NCBI RefSeq assembly: GCF_030816725.1
Contig: NZ_JAUSYG010000001.1
Location: 124,001-188,000, forward strand
Direction of reading: 5' to 3'
DNA from: Pseudarthrobacter defluvii
GTDB lineage: Bacteria > Actinomycetota > Actinomycetes > Actinomycetales > Micrococcaceae
Length of the DNA stretch: 64,000 nt
Numbering within the stretch: the first letter of the stretch is position 1; each line of letters opens with the position of its first letter. The translations under genes and the position numbers were made by a program. Shown in pieces: positions 53,240 to 61,971 of the stretch. The notes under the pieces were generated by a model. The model saw only the letters and a program-made list of their open reading frames with translations, made no database searches and was not told where the DNA came from.

Positions 53240-53308
53240 CACCCCGGGCAGCACACCGGGTTCCGGCGTTCCGCGAAATTAGAGTACCCACTACTCGTGA
53301 CGGAAAAG

Positions 53309-53371
53309 CCCCCTGAAACTTGAATGGAACCATCGCCGGATCAGCGGCGATGGTTCCGCAAGTTCTGGGGG
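53309..53371 (+). terminator. Terminator of the dnaK operon
   Basis: A multi-part hairpin. The inner 13-base perfect stem is 53326-53338/53345-53357, then AACTTG/CAAGTT and CCCCC/GGGGG extend it. GTTTTCC follows. Confidence 0.85.
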
Positions 53372-53421
53372 TTTTCCGTGTTTAAGGTTCTCAGCAAAGC
53401 TCTTAGCAGCAAGGCCCGGCC

Positions 53422-53820
53422 GTGAGCCCGGGAATGGAAGCCGTGGCTGCCTTCAGCGGCTCCGTGCCAGGACAGGTCCTGCTGGCCATCGGCCAGACCA
53501 TCGTGGTGGTCTGCGTCTGCTTCGACATGGTCCGCGAGTTGTCCGTCCCGAGGTCGCACGGGCGCTTCGTGGCCAGCACCGTGTTCCGGACCTTGGCCAT
53601 TCCGTCGGTCATGGCCAACGCCTTGACCGTCTTCATCGCCCTGGTGACGTCGTCCTGGGTTGACGTGGTGATGGGCATGTTCGTGCTGGTGGCCATCGTC
53701 TTCCGCTTCCACTACAACAAGGACGAGGACAACTGGTGGAAGGGCAAGGGCAAGAAACTCGCCCGCTGGGCCCGTCGGCAGTTTTCCGGACGCACATCCA
53801 CCGCACCAGCCATGGGCTAG
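53422..53820 (+). CDS. Small membrane protein of unknown function
   Basis: 132 residues, GTG start; ATG at 53434 is an alternative. Three hydrophobic segments are visible (VLLAIGQTIVVVCVCFDMV, LAIPSVMANALTVFIALV, VVMGMFVLVAIVFRF). A basic C-terminal tail (KGKGKKLARWARRQF) is probably cytoplasmic, following the Tyr-Asn-Lys-Asp-Glu-Asp stretch. No family recognised. It follows the dnaK-operon terminator and converges on the aldehyde dehydrogenase. Confidence 0.75.
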   Translation: MSPGMEAVAAFSGSVPGQVLLAIGQTIVVVCVCFDMVRELSVPRSHGRFVASTVFRTLAIPSVMANALTVFIALVTSSWVDVVMGMFVLVAIVFRFHYNKDEDNWWKGKGKKLARWARRQFSGRTSTAPAMG

Positions 53821-53894
53821 CAACACCAGCCAACAGGACAGCGGGAGTCCTGCCTGCGGGCTGCATGCAGGGACCCCCGCCGTCGAAGTCCCGG

Positions 53895-55316
53895 TCAGCC
53901 GTTGATGACCTGGGGGACGCCGAGCGCTTTGAGGCCTTCGACGCCGAACTCCACGCCGTAACCGGACTGCTTCGCGCCGCCGAAGGGGATGCGCGGATCA
54001 ACGGCGCCGTGCCGGTTGATCCACACCGTGCCGGCCTGGATCCGGGCTGCGACGTCGCGGGCGGCCTTCTGGTCCGGGGACCAGACGGAGGCGCCCAGTC
54101 CGACGTCGAGTCCGTTCGCCTTCTCCACTGCTTCGTCGATGGTGCTGTAGCGGATGATCGGCAGGGCCGGGCCGAACTGTTCCTCGGCCACCAGCGGGTT
54201 GTCGTTGTCGATGTCCGCTACCAGGGTGGTGGGGTAGAAGTAGCCGGGCTGGCTGGTGTCCGGGTCGCCGCCCAGCAGGACGCGTGCTCCGGAAGCCTTC
54301 GCTGCCTCCACGAGGTTCGCTACGACGTCGTACTGGGCCTTGTTCTGCAGCGGGCCCAGGACGTTGTTCTCGTCCAGGCCGTTGCCCATGGGCATCGCCT
54401 TCGCAACCGCCGCAAGTTCTTCGCAGACGGCGTCGTAGATGCTGTCGTGGACGTAGAGGCGCTTGAGCGCGGCGCAGGTCTGGCCGGTGTTCAGGAAGGC
54501 GCCCCAGAAGACGTCCTGGGCGATGGCCTTGGGGTCGGCGTCCGGCAGGACGATGCCGGCGTCGTTGCCCCCCAGTTCCAGGGTGAGCCGCTTGACGGTG
54601 TCCGCGGAGGACTTGATGATGGCGCGGCCGCCGGCGGTGGAACCGGTGAACATGATCTTGCCGATGGCGGGGTGGTCGGTGAGGCGGGCGCCCACTTCGC
54701 GGCCGCAGGAGACCACCGAGAGAATGCCGTCAGGGAGTTCCTCGTTGAGGACCTTGACCAGGGCCAGGACGGACAGCGGGGTGTTGCCCGAGGGTTTGAC
54801 CACCACGGCGTTGCCCATGCGCAGGGCGGGGGCGAGCTGCCACACGGCGATCATCATGGGCCAGTTCCAGGGGCCGATCGCGCCGACGACGCCGATGGGC
54901 CGGTAGTGCAGTTCGGCGCGGGTCTCGCCGTCGTCAACGATGGTTTCCGGTTCGAGGGGCAGACCGGCGGTGGCGCGGAGCCATGCGACGCAGGCGCCGA
55001 CTTCGAAGCGGGCGTTGGGGCCGTTGAGGGGTTTGCCCTGCTCGCGGGAGAGCAGTTGGGCGAGTTCCTCGGCGGAGCGTTCGACGGCGTCGGCTGCTTT
55101 GAGGAGCGCGGCGGACCGGGCGTCGTGGCCCAGGGCAGCCCAGGCGGGCTGGGCTGCGACGGCGGCGGACACGGCGTTTTCCAGGTAGTCGAGGCCGTGG
55201 ATGGGGGCTTCGCCCACGGCTTCACCGGTGGCAGGGTCAAAGATGGTCCGGCCGGTGCCGGTGGCGGGGGCAATGGACGCGAGAAGCGCATCATAGGTTT
55301 CCAAGGGATACTCCAC
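53895..55316 (-). CDS. NAD(P)-dependent aldehyde dehydrogenase
   Basis: 473 residues. GPWNWPMMIAVWQLAPAL near residue 145, FTGSTAGG (cofactor loop), LELGGNDAGIVL with the general base Glu, and NTGQTCAALKR with the catalytic Cys are all present. FGGAKQSGYGVEFG is the C-terminal signature. The substrate is not defined. It is separated from the aromatic operon by the hairpin at 55474-55506 and so is probably transcribed on its own, though the orientation matches. Confidence 0.92.
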   Translation of the reverse strand: MEYPLETYDALLASIAPATGTGRTIFDPATGEAVGEAPIHGLDYLENAVSAAVAAQPAWAALGHDARSAALLKAADAVERSAEELAQLLSREQGKPLNGPNARFEVGACVAWLRATAGLPLEPETIVDDGETRAELHYRPIGVVGAIGPWNWPMMIAVWQLAPALRMGNAVVVKPSGNTPLSVLALVKVLNEELPDGILSVVSCGREVGARLTDHPAIGKIMFTGSTAGGRAIIKSSADTVKRLTLELGGNDAGIVLPDADPKAIAQDVFWGAFLNTGQTCAALKRLYVHDSIYDAVCEELAAVAKAMPMGNGLDENNVLGPLQNKAQYDVVANLVEAAKASGARVLLGGDPDTSQPGYFYPTTLVADIDNDNPLVAEEQFGPALPIIRYSTIDEAVEKANGLDVGLGASVWSPDQKAARDVAARIQAGTVWINRHGAVDPRIPFGGAKQSGYGVEFGVEGLKALGVPQVING

Positions 55317-55447
55317 TTCGAGTAGGCAAGGACGCCAGCCGGTCGGCGTAGCGGGTTACTCCAAGTGTGGGTTGCACCCCGTTCCAGGCTCTTGTCTTTG
55401 TGCGCAGGACTGTTGTGCTGGAGCGAACGCCGGCGGGTGTGTGTCAC

Positions 55448-55470
55448 ACTGGCCCACTTTTGGGCGGTTA
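55448..55470. repeat. Direct repeat flanking a terminator, copy 1
   Basis: ACTGGCCCACTTTTGGGCGG. It recurs with three changes as ACTGGGCCAGTTTGGGCGG near 55513-55531 in the same orientation, on the other side of the hairpin. Confidence 0.5.
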
Positions 55471-55473
55471 ACG

Positions 55474-55506
55474 ACTGCGGGACCCCGGGTTCCGGGGTCC
55501 CGCAGT
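55474..55506 (-). terminator. Hairpin terminator of the aromatic operon
   Basis: Perfect 14-base arms (55474-55487 and 55493-55506), loop GGTTC. It lies 26 bases after the stop of the succinate-semialdehyde dehydrogenase on the minus strand, in the 215-base gap before the next gene. Confidence 0.75.
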
Positions 55507-55512
55507 GATAAC

Positions 55513-55531
55513 TGGGCCAGTTTGGGCGGTC
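55513..55531. repeat. Direct repeat flanking a terminator, copy 2
   Basis: ACTGGGCCAGTTTGGGCGG, matching the copy at 55448 with small differences. It ends at the stop codon of the dehydrogenase gene. Confidence 0.5.
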
Positions 55532-57040
55532 TTATTGGGCCGCGTAGGGGTCGGCGATGCCGATGTATTGGGTGGTGGTGTATTCGGCGATGCCTTCGGA
55601 GCCGCCCTCACGTCCCAAGCCGGACTGTTTGACGCCGCCGAAGGGTGCTGCGGCGTTGGAAATGACGCCGGCGTTGAACCCGACCATCCCGAATTCGATC
55701 TGCTCCGCCACCCGCAGGAGTCGGTTGAAGTCCCGGCTGTAGAGGTAGGAGGCGAGTCCGTACTCACTCGCGTTGGCCAGCCGGATGGCGTCGTCTTCGC
55801 TGCTGAAGGTGGTGACGAAGGCGACGGGGCCGAAGATTTCCTGGCCCAGGATGGCCGCGTCGTTGGGGACGTCGGCCAGGACGGTGGGCTGGTAGAAGTA
55901 GCCGGGCCCGTCCACGGGGGCGCCGCCGGTGACGGCCACCGCCCCGGCCTGGACGGCGCCGGTGACCAGGGCGTGGACGTCGTCGCGCGCGCCGCCGTCG
56001 ATGAGCGGCCCGACTTTACTGTCCGGGTCGGTGCCGCGGCCGGTGGTCAGGGCTGCCATGGCGGCGGCGAACTTGCGGGTGAATTCCTGGGCCACGGCCT
56101 CGTGGACCAGGAACCGGTTCGCTGCGGTGCAGGCCTCGCCCATGTTCCGCATCTTCGCCGCCATCGCCCCTTCAACCGCGGCGTCCAGGTCCGCGTCCTC
56201 GAACACGATGAACGGTGCGTTCCCGCCCAGCTCCATCGAGGTCCGCAGCACGTTCTGCGCCGCGTCGGCCATCAGGCGCTTGCCGACCGGGGTGGAGCCG
56301 GTGAAGGAGACCTTCCGCAGCCGGAAGTCTTTCAGCAGCGGCACGGAAATCCCCGAAGCCGAGGACGAGGCGACGACGTTCAGCACGCCCGCGGGCAGGC
56401 CGGCGTCGAGCATGGTCTGCGCGAAGTACTGCGCCGTCAACGGCGTAAGCTTGGCCGGCTTCAACACCATGGTGCAGCCGGCGGCGACGGCGGGAGCGAC
56501 CTTGCGGGTGGCCATCGCCAGCGGGAAGTTCCACGGCGTGATGAGCAGGCAAGGGCCCACCGGTTTGTGCTGGACCAGGATCTTGTTCTTGCCCTCGGGG
56601 GTGGTGAGGTAGCGGCCGTAGTCCCGGACGGTTTCCTCGGCGAACCAGCGGAGGAACTCGGCCCCGTAGGTGACTTCACCGCGGGCCTCGGCCAGGGGCT
56701 TGCCCATTTCCAGGGTCATCAGCAGGGCGAAGTCCTCGGCGCGTTCGGTGACCAGGTCAAAGGCGCGGCGCAGGATCTCCGACCGCACCCGTGGCGCGGT
56801 CCGTGCCCAGGACGCTTGGGCGGCGTCGGCTGCATCCAGCGCAGCGATCGCATCCTGACTCGTGGCGGAAGCGAGGGTGGCGAGAACCTCCCCGGTGGCG
56901 GGGTCGTGCACATCGAACGTGCCGCCGTCGGACGCCTCCACCCACTCACCGTTAATCAAAAGACCTGTGGGCACGGAAGCAAGGAGCGCGGCTTCGCGCT
57001 CCGGTGTGAGGGCAGGGGGCAGCGCAGCAGTAACTGTCAT
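55532..57040 (-). CDS. gabD: NAD(P)-dependent succinate-semialdehyde dehydrogenase
   Basis: 502 residues. ITPWNFPLAMATRKVAPALAAG-like text (read here as TPWNFPLAMATRKVAPAV), SFTGSTPVGKRL, MELGGNAPFIVFEDADLD with the base Glu, and GEACTAANR with the catalytic Cys are typical of GabD. It oxidises succinate semialdehyde to succinate. It lies 23 bases downstream of hpaI, whose aldolase reaction releases succinate semialdehyde, so it completes the pathway into the TCA cycle. It is the last gene of the operon, before the hairpin. Confidence 0.92.
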   Translation of the reverse strand: MTVTAALPPALTPEREAALLASVPTGLLINGEWVEASDGGTFDVHDPATGEVLATLASATSQDAIAALDAADAAQASWARTAPRVRSEILRRAFDLVTERAEDFALLMTLEMGKPLAEARGEVTYGAEFLRWFAEETVRDYGRYLTTPEGKNKILVQHKPVGPCLLITPWNFPLAMATRKVAPAVAAGCTMVLKPAKLTPLTAQYFAQTMLDAGLPAGVLNVVASSSASGISVPLLKDFRLRKVSFTGSTPVGKRLMADAAQNVLRTSMELGGNAPFIVFEDADLDAAVEGAMAAKMRNMGEACTAANRFLVHEAVAQEFTRKFAAAMAALTTGRGTDPDSKVGPLIDGGARDDVHALVTGAVQAGAVAVTGGAPVDGPGYFYQPTVLADVPNDAAILGQEIFGPVAFVTTFSSEDDAIRLANASEYGLASYLYSRDFNRLLRVAEQIEFGMVGFNAGVISNAAAPFGGVKQSGLGREGGSEGIAEYTTTQYIGIADPYAAQ

Positions 57041-57063
57041 GGGAAGTCCTTAGGAAGGGAAGG

Positions 57064-57876
57064 TCAGTAGCTGGGACGGGTTTCGTCAGGGCCAGCCGCC
57101 GGGTGCGGTATGTACTTTGCGGCGAGGGCTTCGGAGCCGCGGGCCAGGAGGGCGACGTCGGCTCCCACCAGGATGAAGCCGGCGCCGTTCGTGAGGTAAT
57201 GCTGGGCCGTGTCCGGGTTGAAGGCGTTCACCCCGGCGGGCTTTCCGGCCGCCCTCGCGGCGGACAGGCAGTGGTCGACGGCGGCGCGCACCTCGGGGTG
57301 TTCCTGCTGTCCCAGCAGGCCCATGGAGGCGGCGAGGTCGGACGGCCCAATAAAGACGGCGTCCACCCCGTCCACCTTCAGGATGTCCTCCACCGCCGCC
57401 ACGGCGGCGGTGGATTCGATCTGGACCGTGACGCTGATGGTCTCGTTGGCCCGGGCCAGGTAATCGGGTACCCGGTTCCAGCGGGCGGCGCGGGCCAGCG
57501 CGGAGCCCACTCCGCGGACACCCTGCGGGGGGTAGCGGGTTGCGGCCACCGCGGCTTCAGCCTCGGCCACGGAGTTGACCATGGGGATCAGCAGGTTCTG
57601 CACCCCAAGGTCCAGGTACTGCTTGATCACCACGGTGTCGTTCACGGGCGGCCGGACCAGGGTGTGGACCGGGTAGCCGTGGACGGCCTGCAGCTGGGCA
57701 AGGATGGATTCGAGCCCGTTGGGGCTGTGCTCGGCGTCCACCAGCAGCCAGTCCAGGCCCGATCCGGCGCACAGCTCGGCGATCAGCGGGCTGCCGGAGC
57801 ACACCCACATACCCGCCAGCGGACGGCCTGCCGCAGCAAGCGCGGAGCGGAAAGTGTCCTCTACTCGAAACGGCAT
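57064..57876 (-). CDS. hpaI: 4-hydroxy-2-oxoheptane-1,7-dioate aldolase
   Basis: 270 residues from MPFRVEDTF; upstream in-frame starts lie inside hpaH. A class II pyruvate aldolase of the HpcH/HpaI family: AGMWVCSGSPLIAEL, WLLVDAEHSPNG with metal/phosphate contacts, NLLIPMVNSVAEAEA, and VQIESTAAV...VFIGPSDLAAS with the metal-binding Glu and Asp. It splits 4-hydroxy-2-oxoheptanedioate to pyruvate and succinate semialdehyde. It overlaps hpaH by 16 bases. Confidence 0.95.
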   Translation of the reverse strand: MPFRVEDTFRSALAAAGRPLAGMWVCSGSPLIAELCAGSGLDWLLVDAEHSPNGLESILAQLQAVHGYPVHTLVRPPVNDTVVIKQYLDLGVQNLLIPMVNSVAEAEAAVAATRYPPQGVRGVGSALARAARWNRVPDYLARANETISVTVQIESTAAVAAVEDILKVDGVDAVFIGPSDLAASMGLLGQQEHPEVRAAVDHCLSAARAAGKPAGVNAFNPDTAQHYLTNGAGFILVGADVALLARGSEALAAKYIPHPAAGPDETRPSY

Positions 57877-58646
57877 GTCACAACTCCCAGGGGGCCGTAG
57901 TCCGCGTGCACGGTGTCGCCCTTGTAGACCCACAGGGGACGGGTGAAGGACCCCGCCAGGATGATATCCCCAGCCTTCAAAGAGTCACCATGGGCGGCGA
58001 TCTTGTTGGCCAGCCAGTGGACCCCGTTGGCAGGGTGGTCCAGGACTCCGGCGGCCACACCGGTTTCCTCCACGGTCTGGTTCTTGTACAGGATGGCGGA
58101 GACCCAGCGGAGGTCCACGGCGTCCGGCTTGACCGGGTTGCCGCCGATCACCATGGCACCCATCGCGGCGTTGTCCGAGATGGTGTCCACGATGGTCCGG
58201 CCCTCCATCTCGATCCTGGAGTCCAGGATTTCGAGGGCCGGAACCACGTAGTCGGTGGCCTTCAGGACATCGAAGATGGTGACGCCCGGGCCCTTCAGCC
58301 CGTCCTTAAGGACGAACGCCAGTTCCACCTCCACCCGCGGATGCGTGTACCGGTCCCACTCCACGGAGCAGCCGGTTTCCAGCACCATGTCGTCGAAGAT
58401 GGCGCCGTAGTCCGGTTCGGTGATGCCGGTGGCAGCCTGCATGGCCTTGGACGTGAGGCCGATCTTGCGCCCCACCAGGGTCCGGCCGGCGTCCTCGTTC
58501 CGGCGGCGCCACAGCTGCTGCACCGCGTAGGAGTCCTCCACCGTCATCTCCGGGTAGCGGGCGGTCAGGCGGGGGACAGGGGTGCGGGTCCGGCCGGCTT
58601 CCACCAGTTCGTCCGCGATGGCCTCAATCGTCGTCGGCTCCAGCAT
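57861..58646 (-). CDS. hpaH: 2-oxo-hept-4-ene-1,7-dioate hydratase
   Basis: 261 residues of the MhpD/HpaH hydratase family. GRKIGLTSKAMQAATGITEPDYG near residue 55 (in pieces), RVEVELAFVLKDGLKGPG with metal-binding Glu residues, VVPALEILDSRI, and the C-terminal GDIILAGSFTRP are diagnostic. It adds water to the dienoate product of the decarboxylase, giving the aldolase substrate. It starts 2 bases from the hpaD stop. Confidence 0.95.
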   Translation of the reverse strand: MLEPTTIEAIADELVEAGRTRTPVPRLTARYPEMTVEDSYAVQQLWRRRNEDAGRTLVGRKIGLTSKAMQAATGITEPDYGAIFDDMVLETGCSVEWDRYTHPRVEVELAFVLKDGLKGPGVTIFDVLKATDYVVPALEILDSRIEMEGRTIVDTISDNAAMGAMVIGGNPVKPDAVDLRWVSAILYKNQTVEETGVAAGVLDHPANGVHWLANKIAAHGDSLKAGDIILAGSFTRPLWVYKGDTVHADYGPLGVVTCRFE

Positions 58647-58648
58647 GG

Positions 58649-59728
58649 TTAGACCTGGACTCCCAGCTTGAAGCCCTCGGCAGCTTCACCCTCCGGCTTG
58701 CGGGTGTAGGAGAAGCCGTCGGCGCCCACGGTCACGGCCATCTCGGACTTTTCCTCGCGGACGATGACCGGCTGCGGGTTGCCGTCCAGGTCCAGGACCA
58801 GGGAACCCTCGGTGTACCAGGACGGGACCACGGGGTTGCCCCACCAGTCGCGGCGCTGGTTGTCGTGGACGTCCCAGGTGATGGTGGGGTTGTCGGGGTC
58901 GCCGGTGTAGTAGTCCTGGGTGTAGATCTCGATGCGGTGGCCGTCCGGGTCCAGGATGTAGAGGTAGAAGGCGTTGGACACGCCGTGCCGTCCGGGGCCG
59001 CGTTCGATCCGGTCGCTGATGCGCAGGGCGCCCATCTTGTCGCAGATCTGGATGATGTTGTGCTTCTCGTGGGTGGCGAACGCGACGTGGTGCATGCGCG
59101 GGCCGTTGCCGCCGGTGAGGGCGGTGTCGTGGACGGTCTGCTTGCGGTGCATCCAGGCGGCATAGGTGACGCCGTCGGAATCCTTGATGTCCTCGGAGAC
59201 GCGGAAGCCCAGGTCCTCCAGGTACTTCCGGCCCTTGGGGACGTCCGGGGTCACCTGGTTGAAGTGGTCCAAACGGACCAGTTCACCGGCGGAGTAGAGG
59301 TCGTAGCGCTGGGTGAGGCGCTCCACGTGCTCCACCTCGTAGAAGAACTCGTAGGGGAAGCCCAGCGGGTCCTCCACGCGGACCGAGTCACCGATGCCCT
59401 TGGTGAAGCCTTCCTTGCGGCGCTCCACCCGGCAGCCGAGCTCCTTGTAGTAGGCCTCGGCGGCGTCCACCTCGGCGGGGGACTTCACGCGGTAGGCGAA
59501 GGCCGCGACGGCGGCGACGGGACCCTTGCGCAGCACCAGGTTGTGGTGGATGAACTCTTCCAGGGAGCGCAGGTAGATGTTGTTCTCGTCTTCTTCGGTG
59601 ACGTGCAGGCCCAGGACGTCCACGTAGAACTCACGGGACTTGGCGAGGTCCGTGACCACGATTTCCATGTAGGCGCAGCGGACGATGTCCGGTGCCGGGA
59701 CGGTGGGGGTGGGGACGAAGTTGGTCAT
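58649..59728 (-). CDS. hpaD: Homoprotocatechuate (3,4-dihydroxyphenylacetate) 2,3-dioxygenase, MndD type
   Basis: 359 residues. An extradiol ring-cleavage enzyme of the vicinal-oxygen-chelate fold. Metal ligands fall at the known positions: His155 (VRLDHFNQ), His214 (MHHVAF) and Glu267 (HRIEIYT). The catalytic His200 (QTVHDT) and Tyr257 are also present. From memory, the sequence is very close to MndD of Arthrobacter globiformis, which uses Mn(II) where the Brevibacterium enzyme uses Fe(II). It opens the ring to 5-carboxymethyl-2-hydroxymuconate semialdehyde, the substrate of the adjacent hpaE product. Confidence 0.97.
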   Translation of the reverse strand: MTNFVPTPTVPAPDIVRCAYMEIVVTDLAKSREFYVDVLGLHVTEEDENNIYLRSLEEFIHHNLVLRKGPVAAVAAFAYRVKSPAEVDAAEAYYKELGCRVERRKEGFTKGIGDSVRVEDPLGFPYEFFYEVEHVERLTQRYDLYSAGELVRLDHFNQVTPDVPKGRKYLEDLGFRVSEDIKDSDGVTYAAWMHRKQTVHDTALTGGNGPRMHHVAFATHEKHNIIQICDKMGALRISDRIERGPGRHGVSNAFYLYILDPDGHRIEIYTQDYYTGDPDNPTITWDVHDNQRRDWWGNPVVPSWYTEGSLVLDLDGNPQPVIVREEKSEMAVTVGADGFSYTRKPEGEAAEGFKLGVQV

Positions 59729-59782
59729 TGGAGTCTCTCTTCTTTGAAAGGGGCTTGGAAGGTACGACGGCGGCCGGCTGGC

Positions 59783-61297
59783 TTAGGCGCCGAATTTGGG
59801 GGTGTGGACGGTACCGAGCGTGATGTGCACGGCCTGCTGGTCGGTGTAGAAGTCGATGGAGCGGTAGCCGCCCTCGTGGCCGAGCCCGGAAGCCTTGACG
59901 CCGCCGAACGGGGTGCGCAGGTCCCGGACGTTGTGGCTGTTCAACCACACCATGCCGGCCTCGACATTCTGCGAGAAGTTGTGGGCGCGGGTAAGGTTCT
60001 GGGTCCAGATGTAGGCGGCCAAGCCGTACTTGGTGTTGTTCGCCAGGGCGAGGGCCTCGTCGTCGTTTTCGAACGGGGTGATGGCCACCACCGGTCCGAA
60101 GATTTCCTCCTGGAAGATCCGGGCGTCAGGCGCGACGTCGGCAAACACCGTGGGTGCAATGTAGTTGCCTTCGGACAGGTGGTCGGGGCGGCCGCCGCCG
60201 GCCAGGAGCCGGCCTTCGGACTTGCCGATCTCAACGTAGGATGCCACCTTCTCATAGTGCTCGGGGTGGACCAGGGCGCCCACCTGGGTCTTGGGGTCGT
60301 GCGGATCGCCTACCACGATGTTCTTTGCGCGGGCGGCGTACTTCTCGCAGAACTCGTCATAGATGGCGCGCTCAACCAGGATGCGGGAGCCGGCCGTGCA
60401 GCGTTCGCCGTTGAGGGAGAAGACGCCGAACAGGGCGGAATCGATGGCGGCGTCCAGGTCGGCGTCCGCGAAAACGACGCACGGGGACTTGCCGCCAAGC
60501 TCCATGGAGAGGCCCTTGAGGTTGGCGGCGGCGTTCCGGAAGATCGTCTGGCCGGTGGTGGTCTCGCCGGTGAAGGAGATCAGCGGGACGTCCGGGTGCT
60601 TCACCAGCGCGTCGCCGGCTTCCTCGCCCAGGCCGTTGACCAGGTTGAAGACGCCGTCGGGAAGGCCGGCGTCCTTGAAGATGGTGGCCCATAGCGACGC
60701 GGAAAGCGGCGTGAACTCGGCCGGCTTGAGGACCACGGTGTTGCCGGTGGCCAGCGCAGGGGCCAGCTTCCAGGACTCGAGCATGAATGGGGTGTTCCAC
60801 GGGGTGATGAGGCCCGCGACGCCGATCGGCTTGCGGTTCACATAGTTGATCTGCGAGCCCGGGACCTTCATGGCGTCATCAAACTGGGCCACGATCAGGT
60901 CAGCGAAGAAGCGGAAGTTCTCGGCGGCGCGGAGGGCCTGGCCCTTGGCCTGCGTGATGGGCAGGCCGGTGTCGAAGGTTTCCAGTTCGGCGAGGCGCGC
61001 TTCCTGGGCTTCGACGGCGTCAGCGATCTTGTTCAGGATCCGGGCCCGCTCGCGGGGCTTCATCTTCGGCCAGGGGCCATTCACGAACGCTTCGCGGGCT
61101 GCGGCGACGGCGAGGTCGATGTCTTCCTTTTGGCCGGCCGCGGCGGTGGCGTAGTTCCGGTTGGACACCGGGTCCAGGACATCGAAGGTCTTGCCGCCCA
61201 CGGAGTCAACGAACTGGCCGTTGATGTAGTGCTGGATGTGGGTGGGCAGGTCCTCAGGGACGTAGTGCTTGGAAGTTTCTACTGAGGTCGTCATCAT
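59783..61297 (-). CDS. hpaE: 5-carboxymethyl-2-hydroxymuconate-semialdehyde dehydrogenase
   Basis: 504 residues; the second Met is an equally good start. ALDH motifs: TPWNTPFMLESWKLAPALA, SFTGETTTGQ, LSMELGGKSPCVVFADADLD (in pieces) with the base Glu, and NGERCTAGSR with the catalytic Cys. It oxidises the ring-cleavage semialdehyde to 5-carboxymethyl-2-hydroxymuconate using NAD+. It is upstream of hpaD in the operon, with a 54-base gap. Confidence 0.95.
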   Translation of the reverse strand: MMTTSVETSKHYVPEDLPTHIQHYINGQFVDSVGGKTFDVLDPVSNRNYATAAAGQKEDIDLAVAAAREAFVNGPWPKMKPRERARILNKIADAVEAQEARLAELETFDTGLPITQAKGQALRAAENFRFFADLIVAQFDDAMKVPGSQINYVNRKPIGVAGLITPWNTPFMLESWKLAPALATGNTVVLKPAEFTPLSASLWATIFKDAGLPDGVFNLVNGLGEEAGDALVKHPDVPLISFTGETTTGQTIFRNAAANLKGLSMELGGKSPCVVFADADLDAAIDSALFGVFSLNGERCTAGSRILVERAIYDEFCEKYAARAKNIVVGDPHDPKTQVGALVHPEHYEKVASYVEIGKSEGRLLAGGGRPDHLSEGNYIAPTVFADVAPDARIFQEEIFGPVVAITPFENDDEALALANNTKYGLAAYIWTQNLTRAHNFSQNVEAGMVWLNSHNVRDLRTPFGGVKASGLGHEGGYRSIDFYTDQQAVHITLGTVHTPKFGA

Positions 61298-61305
61298 TGA
61301 AGTCC

Positions 61306-61971
61306 TTACTGGTGCTTTGCTTGGGCGAGATATGCGTCAAGGGTTGCCGAGCGGTGGAGCCTGGCGGCTTTTTCGATCTGCTCTGCGTCGGCTCCGGTTT
61401 CGATGAGCTTCAGCAGGTTTTCGTGTTCATCCACGGACTCGCGGGCGCGGCCCGGGACGAAGCGGAACGTGGAGGACCGGATGGCTGCGAGCCGGTTCCA
61501 GCCGCGGTGCACCAGGTCCAGGATGTGCGGGTTGGGGCAGTGCTCGAACAGGACGCTGTGGAAGTCCTGGTTGAGCTGCGTGAACCGGACGGGGTCGAAG
61601 TGGTCCAGGCACTCGCGCATCTCTTCATTCACGGCGCGGGCCCTGGCCACGGCTGCGGGATCGATCAGCGGGGCGGACAGCGCTGTGGCGGCGCCTTCCA
61701 CGATGCTGAGGGTCTGCATGGTGTAGAGGTATTCGGTGGGATCAATGCCGGCCACGGTGGCGCCCACGTTGCGTTCGAACGTCACCAGGCCTTCGGCTTC
61801 CAGCCGCCGGATGGCTTCGCGGACGGGGACCACGCTGAACCCCAGGTCCTTGGCGATGGAGCCCAGGACCAGCCGGTAGCCGGGGGTGTAGATGCCTTCC
61901 ACGATCCGGGCCTTGACGGCCTGGTAGGCCTGCTCGGACTTGCTGCCGGCAACCATGGTGGCCTCACTCAT
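61306..61971 (-). CDS. GntR-family regulator with FCD domain
   Basis: 221 residues. The N-terminal winged helix (AKDLGFSVVPVREAIRRLEAEGLVTFERN, in pieces) is followed by a C-terminal FCD helical domain (RAVNEEMRECLDHFDPVRFTQLNQDFHSVLFEHCPNP in pieces) with the Asp/His pattern that binds metal and an organic-acid effector. It overlaps hpaG by 8 bases and lies 9 bases before hpaE, so it is expressed with the pathway. It probably represses the operon until a pathway intermediate is present. Confidence 0.93.
   Translation of the reverse strand: MSEATMVAGSKSEQAYQAVKARIVEGIYTPGYRLVLGSIAKDLGFSVVPVREAIRRLEAEGLVTFERNVGATVAGIDPTEYLYTMQTLSIVEGAATALSAPLIDPAAVARARAVNEEMRECLDHFDPVRFTQLNQDFHSVLFEHCPNPHILDLVHRGWNRLAAIRSSTFRFVPGRARESVDEHENLLKLIETGADAEQIEKAARLHRSATLDAYLAQAKHQ

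Noticed and set aside
58865..60694. A 609-codon rightward frame over hpaD and hpaE
   Set aside because: Long GC-rich antisense frames are expected opposite real genes. It has no recognisable domain and no ribosome site.
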